The translations under genes and the position numbers were made by a program. The notes below the pieces were generated by a model. That model did not search any database and was not told where the DNA came from. It worked only from the letters and a program-made list of their open reading frames with translations. Below, one piece after another: positions 1 through 5,071 of a DNA stretch of 5,071 nt; positions within the stretch are counted from its first letter, which is position 1; the number at the start of each line of letters is the position of its first letter. The DNA is from Actinomycetales bacterium (lineage in GTDB: Bacteria > Actinomycetota > Actinomycetes > Actinomycetales > Cellulomonadaceae). Location of the stretch: positions 1-5,071 of the forward strand of contig JAAZAC010000040.1 in assembly GCA_012514545.1 (NCBI GenBank). Reading direction: 5' to 3'.

Positions 1-1328
<1,328 letters not shown>

Positions 1329-1331
1329 CCG

Positions 1332-2225
1332 GTGGCGGGCAAGCAGCGGTACTACCGGCAGCGGATCCGGTCGACCCAGGCGCTGAAGAAGATCTTCCGC
1401 GCCATGGAGCTCATGGCCGCGTCCCGCATCGCCAAGGCGCGCGCGAGCGTCGAGGCGGCCGGGCCGTACTCCCGCGCCATCACGCGCGCGGTCTCCGCGG
1501 TCGCGGCGCACGCCGACGTCGACCACCCGCTCACCCGTGAGCGCCCGGAGACCAACCGCACGGCGGTCCTCCTCGTCACGGCGGACCGCGGCATGGCCGG
1601 CGCGTACTCGGCGTCGGTCATCCGCGAGGGCGAGCGGCTCATCCGCGACCTGACCGAGCAGGGCCAGGAGGTCAAGCTCTACGTCACCGGCCGGCGCGCG
1701 GTCTCGTACTACACGTTCCGCCGCCGCGAGCTCGCCGGGTCGTGGACCGGCTTCTCCGACGCGCCGACGCCGGAGGTCGCCGCGGAGATCGCGAGCACCC
1801 TCCTCGACGCGTTCCTGACCGACCCGTCCGAGGGCGGCGTCGGCCAGCTGCACGTCGTCTACACGCACTTCGTCAACATGGTCACGCAGACCCCGCGGGT
1901 CATCCGGATGCTGCCGCTCGAGGTCGTCGACGCCGCACCGGAGGAGCAGACCCCGGAGCCGGTGCCCCTGTACGAGTTCGAGCCGTCGGCCGACGTCGTG
2001 CTCGACGCGCTGCTGCCGCAGTACGTGCGCAGCCGGATCCACGCCTTCCTGCTGCAGGCGGCCGCCTCCGAGCTCGCCGCGCGCCAGCAGGCCATGCACA
2101 CGGCGACCCAGAACGCCGAGGACCTCATCAGGAACTTCACGCGCCTGGCCAACCAGGCCCGCCAGTCCGAGATCACGCAGGAGATCAGCGAGATCGTCTC
2201 CGGCGCGGACGCCCTGGCGTCCTGA
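1332..2225 (+). CDS. atpG: F1Fo ATP synthase subunit gamma
   Basis: Central rotor shaft of F1, which couples c-ring rotation to conformational change in beta. It is 297 aa, normal for the family. The N-terminal helix has the signature RQRIRSTQALKKIFRAMELM (residues 9-28). The Rossmann-like middle domain contains VTADRGMAGAYSASV (82-96). The C-terminal helix, about residues 215-297, ends with the conserved RLANQARQSEITQEISEIV (271-289); the two terminal helices form the coiled-coil shaft. The GTG start at 1332 places the family N-terminus correctly, 3 nt after the atpA stop. No clear Shine-Dalgarno is visible, only G-rich atpA coding sequence, so translation is probably coupled to atpA. Around residues 163-171 (TDPSEGGVG) the loop is a few residues longer than in E. 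coli gamma. Mycobacterial gamma also carries an extra loop in this area, but the equivalence is not proven here. Confidence 0.98.
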   Translation: MAGKQRYYRQRIRSTQALKKIFRAMELMAASRIAKARASVEAAGPYSRAITRAVSAVAAHADVDHPLTRERPETNRTAVLLVTADRGMAGAYSASVIREGERLIRDLTEQGQEVKLYVTGRRAVSYYTFRRRELAGSWTGFSDAPTPEVAAEIASTLLDAFLTDPSEGGVGQLHVVYTHFVNMVTQTPRVIRMLPLEVVDAAPEEQTPEPVPLYEFEPSADVVLDALLPQYVRSRIHAFLLQAAASELAARQQAMHTATQNAEDLIRNFTRLANQARQSEITQEISEIVSGADALAS

Positions 2226-2239
2226 GCCTGCACCCGAAC

Positions 2240-2249
2240 GGAGCGAGGA
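2240..2249 (+). promoter_or_regulatory. ribosome binding site of atpD
   Basis: GGAG at 2240-2243 lies 6 nt before the atpD ATG (2250) in the 24-nt gap after atpG. A second AGGA at 2246-2249 abuts the start codon and is too close to act as the main site. The good spacing supports the ATG at 2250 and its short N-terminal extension. Confidence 0.7.
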
Positions 2250-3728
<1,479 letters not shown>

Positions 3729-3730
3729 CC

Positions 3731-3760
3731 GGACGCCGCGGCCCGCGGGCCGCCGCGTCC
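3731..3760 (+). other. GC-rich intercistronic hairpin between atpD and atpC
   Basis: The 30 nt starting 2 nt after the atpD stop fold on themselves. Outer arms GGACGC (3731-3736) and GCGTCC (3755-3760) pair over 6 bp. One C/C mismatch follows, then a perfect 16-nt palindrome (3738-3753), which as RNA gives a 6-bp GCGGCC/GGCCGC stem with a CGCG loop. No T-run follows, so this is not a classical intrinsic terminator. It leaves 14 nt before the atpC Shine-Dalgarno. Possible roles are partial attenuation, a 3' block protecting upstream atpAGD mRNA, or a site for mRNA processing. The structure is seen in the sequence; the role is inferred. Confidence 0.6.
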
Positions 3761-3774
3761 CGGCACCGAGCGTC

Positions 3775-3781
3775 GAGGAGG
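3775..3781 (+). promoter_or_regulatory. ribosome binding site of atpC
   Basis: GAGGAGG, close to the ideal Shine-Dalgarno, lies 4 nt upstream of the GTG at 3786. It is the strongest ribosome binding site in the window and fixes the atpC start. It suggests that atpC is initiated independently rather than coupled to atpD, whose stop is 57 nt upstream beyond a hairpin. Confidence 0.8.
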
Positions 3782-3785
3782 ACGA

Positions 3786-4076
3786 GTGGCAGATCTCGAG
3801 GTTGACGTCGTCGCGGCGGACCGCCGCGTGTGGCGCGGGGCCGCCCGCATGGTCAGCGCCCCGGCGGCCGACGGCGACATCGGCATCCTCCCGGGGCACA
3901 CGCCGCTGCTCGCCATCCTGAAGGCGGGCGACGTGCGCATCCAGGCGAACGACGGCGCGTCGGTCACCCTGCGGGTGGACGAGGGGTTCCTGTCCGTGGA
4001 CGAGGACCGCGTGACCGTCGTCGTGCAGACGGCGGTCGAGCCGAGCGGTGACGCCCGCGGCGGCCGGGCACGCTGA
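3786..4076 (+). CDS. atpC: F1Fo ATP synthase subunit epsilon, short form
   Basis: Rotor-stalk subunit that joins gamma to the c-ring; one copy per complex. It is 96 aa from a GTG start with a strong Shine-Dalgarno. The N-terminal beta-sandwich is complete: LEVDVVAADRRVWRG (4-18), then GDIGILPGHTPLLAIL around residues 30-45, and VDEGFLSVDEDRVTVVVQ at about 64-81. The protein then stops after a polar, Gly/Arg-rich tail ending GGRAR. The C-terminal two-helix domain found in E. coli epsilon (about 139 aa) and, in shorter form, in mycobacterial epsilon (about 121 aa, from memory) is absent. The next gene starts only 15 nt later, so there is no room for a frameshifted remainder. Short epsilon subunits are known in several actinobacteria. 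The fold should still assemble the stalk, but epsilon-mediated inhibition of ATP hydrolysis is not expected (inference). Confidence 0.96.
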   Translation: MADLEVDVVAADRRVWRGAARMVSAPAADGDIGILPGHTPLLAILKAGDVRIQANDGASVTLRVDEGFLSVDEDRVTVVVQTAVEPSGDARGGRAR

Positions 4077-4091
4077 GGGCCGCGCGGACCC

Positions 4092-4526
4092 GTGGGCGTC
4101 GAGGTCGTCGCGTCGGTGCTCTGGCTGGGCGCGGTGCTGCTCGTCGTCGTCGGGGTCGTCGGCCTGTACGTCTCGCGGCAGCGCACGCTCTCGCAGCGGG
4201 TCGCCTCGTTCGCCTGCCAGCTCAACTCCGGTGAGCAGGTCTCGCGGATGTGGCAGCCGGGGGTCGCCCAGTTCACGCGCGACCGGCTGCTGTGGTGGCG
4301 CACGCTGTCGTTCTCGCCGCGCCCGGCGCGCGCGTGGTCGCGCAGCGTCCTCGTGCTCGAGGGCCGCGAGCCGGTCGGCCAGGAGGACGAGGAGGGCCGC
4401 CCGCTGCTGCTCGTGCACTGCCGCCACGGCGCGGAGGCCTTCCAGCTCATGATGTCGGAGCCGGCCTACGCGGGCCTCGTCTCGTGGCTCGAGTCCGGCC
4501 CGCGCCGGCCGGGGCCGCTGGTATGA
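4092..4526 (+). CDS. DUF2550 family single-pass membrane protein
   Basis: 144 aa, function unknown. A hydrophobic segment at residues 4-27 (including WLGAVLLVVVGVVGLYV) is followed at once by a basic stretch, SRQRTLSQR. By the positive-inside rule this predicts one N-terminal membrane anchor with the remaining ~115 residues in the cytoplasm. There is no signal-peptidase site. The soluble part has GVAQFTRDRLLWWRTLSFSPRP (57-78), a predicted beta-rich core and an acidic stretch GQEDEEG (96-102). This arrangement and the position directly after atpC match the actinobacterial DUF2550 family (Rv1312 in M. tuberculosis is the equivalent neighbour). The GTG at 4092 is the first possible start after the in-frame atpC stop, and the next GTG (4116) would cut into the anchor. 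The upstream signal is weak: GAGGG at 4075-4079, about 12 nt away. The gene overlaps nucS by 4 nt. An ATP-synthase-related membrane role is conceivable but unsupported. Confidence 0.85.
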   Translation: MGVEVVASVLWLGAVLLVVVGVVGLYVSRQRTLSQRVASFACQLNSGEQVSRMWQPGVAQFTRDRLLWWRTLSFSPRPARAWSRSVLVLEGREPVGQEDEEGRPLLLVHCRHGAEAFQLMMSEPAYAGLVSWLESGPRRPGPLV

Positions 4527-5071
4527 GGCTCGTCGTCGCCCGCTGCGCCGCGCGGTACACCGGCCGGCTCACGGCCGAGCTGCCGCTGGCGACGCGGCTC
4601 GTCGTCGTCAAGGCGGACGGCAGCGTGCTGCTGCACTCCGACGGCGGCTCGTACAAGCCGCTCAACTGGATGAGCCCGCCCTGCTCGCTCGCGGTACAGG
4701 CGCCGGACGAGGCCGCGGCCGCCCGCGGCGTGCGCGAGGTGTGGCGGGTCCAGCACGCCAAGTCGGACGACCGCCTCGAGATCGAGGTGCACGAGGTGCT
4801 GCACGACTCGTCGCACGACCTCGGCGTGGACCCGGGCCTCGTCAAGGACGGCGTCGAGGCGCACCTGCAGGCGCTGCTCGCCGAGCAGATCGAGCTCCTC
4901 GGCCCGGGGCACGTCCTCGTGCGCCGCGAGTTCCCGACGGCGATCGGGCCGGTCGACATCCTGGCGCGCGACCCCGCCGGGGGCTCCGTGGCCGTGGAGA
5001 TCAAGCGGCGGGGCGACATCGACGGCGTCGAGCAGCTCACGCGCTACCTCGAGCTGCTCAACCGCGACCCG
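4523..5071 (+). CDS. nucS: Mismatch-specific endonuclease NucS/EndoMS (3'-truncated by window edge)
   Basis: Endonuclease that cuts both strands at mismatched DNA; in actinobacteria it provides mismatch repair in place of MutS/MutL. The frame stays open to the window end, giving 183 residues of about 225-235 expected. The start MRLVVARCAARYTGRLTAEL matches mycobacterial NucS closely. The N-terminal DNA-binding domain includes YKPLNWMSPP (44-53), where Asn48-Trp49 correspond to mismatch-contacting residues of archaeal EndoMS. HDSSHDLGVDPGLVKDGVEA (94-113) spans the linker. The RecB-like nuclease domain has GPVDIL with Asp145, VEIKRRG with Glu159 and Lys161, and GVEQLTRYLELLNRD with Gln171 and Tyr175, so its visible active-site residues are complete. 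The segment 54-92 is about 8 residues longer than I recall for mycobacteria. The C-terminal clamp-binding end is outside the window. The ATG overlaps the upstream stop (ATGA) with no clear Shine-Dalgarno, pointing to coupled translation. Confidence 0.95.
   Translation, partial: MRLVVARCAARYTGRLTAELPLATRLVVVKADGSVLLHSDGGSYKPLNWMSPPCSLAVQAPDEAAAARGVREVWRVQHAKSDDRLEIEVHEVLHDSSHDLGVDPGLVKDGVEAHLQALLAEQIELLGPGHVLVRREFPTAIGPVDILARDPAGGSVAVEIKRRGDIDGVEQLTRYLELLNRDP

Noticed and set aside
3731..3760. Calling the atpD-atpC hairpin a rho-independent terminator
   Set aside because: No T-run follows the stem, and the downstream atpC gene with a strong RBS must be expressed for the enzyme to assemble, so full termination is unlikely.
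4040..4091. Possible frameshift hiding a C-terminal helical domain of epsilon
   Set aside because: The other frames after the beta-sandwich give no helical, charged coiled-coil-like sequence, and the DUF2550 start 15 nt after the stop leaves no space. The short form appears genuine.
4076..4092. TGA readthrough joining epsilon to DUF2550, as the two genes share a frame with only five codons between
   Set aside because: No readthrough context or selenocysteine-type element is seen, and DUF2550 has its own start just before its membrane anchor. The shared frame is likely chance.
4447..5040. Minus-strand open frames of 197 and 148 codons (the latter at 4466-4912) opposite the window end
   Set aside because: Both lie antisense to nucS, whose plus-strand frame reads through all visible conserved NucS motifs. 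The minus-strand translations show nothing recognisable.

Overview
The window is very GC-rich (roughly 70% by eye), with a strong G/C bias at third codon positions. It is an almost gap-free, all-plus-strand stretch typical of an actinobacterial chromosome. The protein sequences support this. The alpha subunit has an acidic C-terminal tail, the gamma N-terminus reads KKIFRAMEL, a DUF2550 gene follows atpC, and the last gene is the actinobacterial/archaeal-type mismatch endonuclease NucS. The short epsilon subunit and DUF2550 followed directly by nucS fit Micrococcales, Kineosporiales or a relative better than Mycobacterium or Streptomyces, but that placement is inference.

Layout: positions 1-1328 hold the 3' part of atpA (F1 alpha; about 100 N-terminal residues lie upstream of the window). 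atpG (gamma) follows at 1332-2225, atpD (beta) at 2250-3728 and atpC (epsilon, 96 aa) at 3786-4076. Next come a single-pass membrane protein of the DUF2550 family at 4092-4526 and nucS from 4523 to the window end, cut off after 183 codons. Gaps between genes are 3, 24, 57 and 15 nt, and the last pair overlaps by 4 nt (ATGA). The window has no gene-free stretch over 300 bases, no RNA gene, no mobile element and no recognisable promoter. The only notable non-coding structure is a GC-rich hairpin (3731-3760) between atpD and atpC.

Together atpA, atpG, atpD and atpC encode most of the F1 head and central stalk of the F1Fo ATP synthase; the Fo genes and atpH should lie upstream. Alpha and beta form the catalytic hexamer, and gamma plus epsilon form the rotor stalk. 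DUF2550 and nucS appear to be transcribed as the tail of the same operon, although nucS works in DNA mismatch repair rather than energy metabolism. All key catalytic motifs that fall inside the window are intact.

This is mostly a conserved core region and I see no undescribed defence, mobile or RNA system. The points worth a second look are the hairpin before atpC, the epsilon subunit without its C-terminal helical domain combined with an extended alpha tail, the uncharacterised DUF2550 protein, and its tight coupling to nucS.
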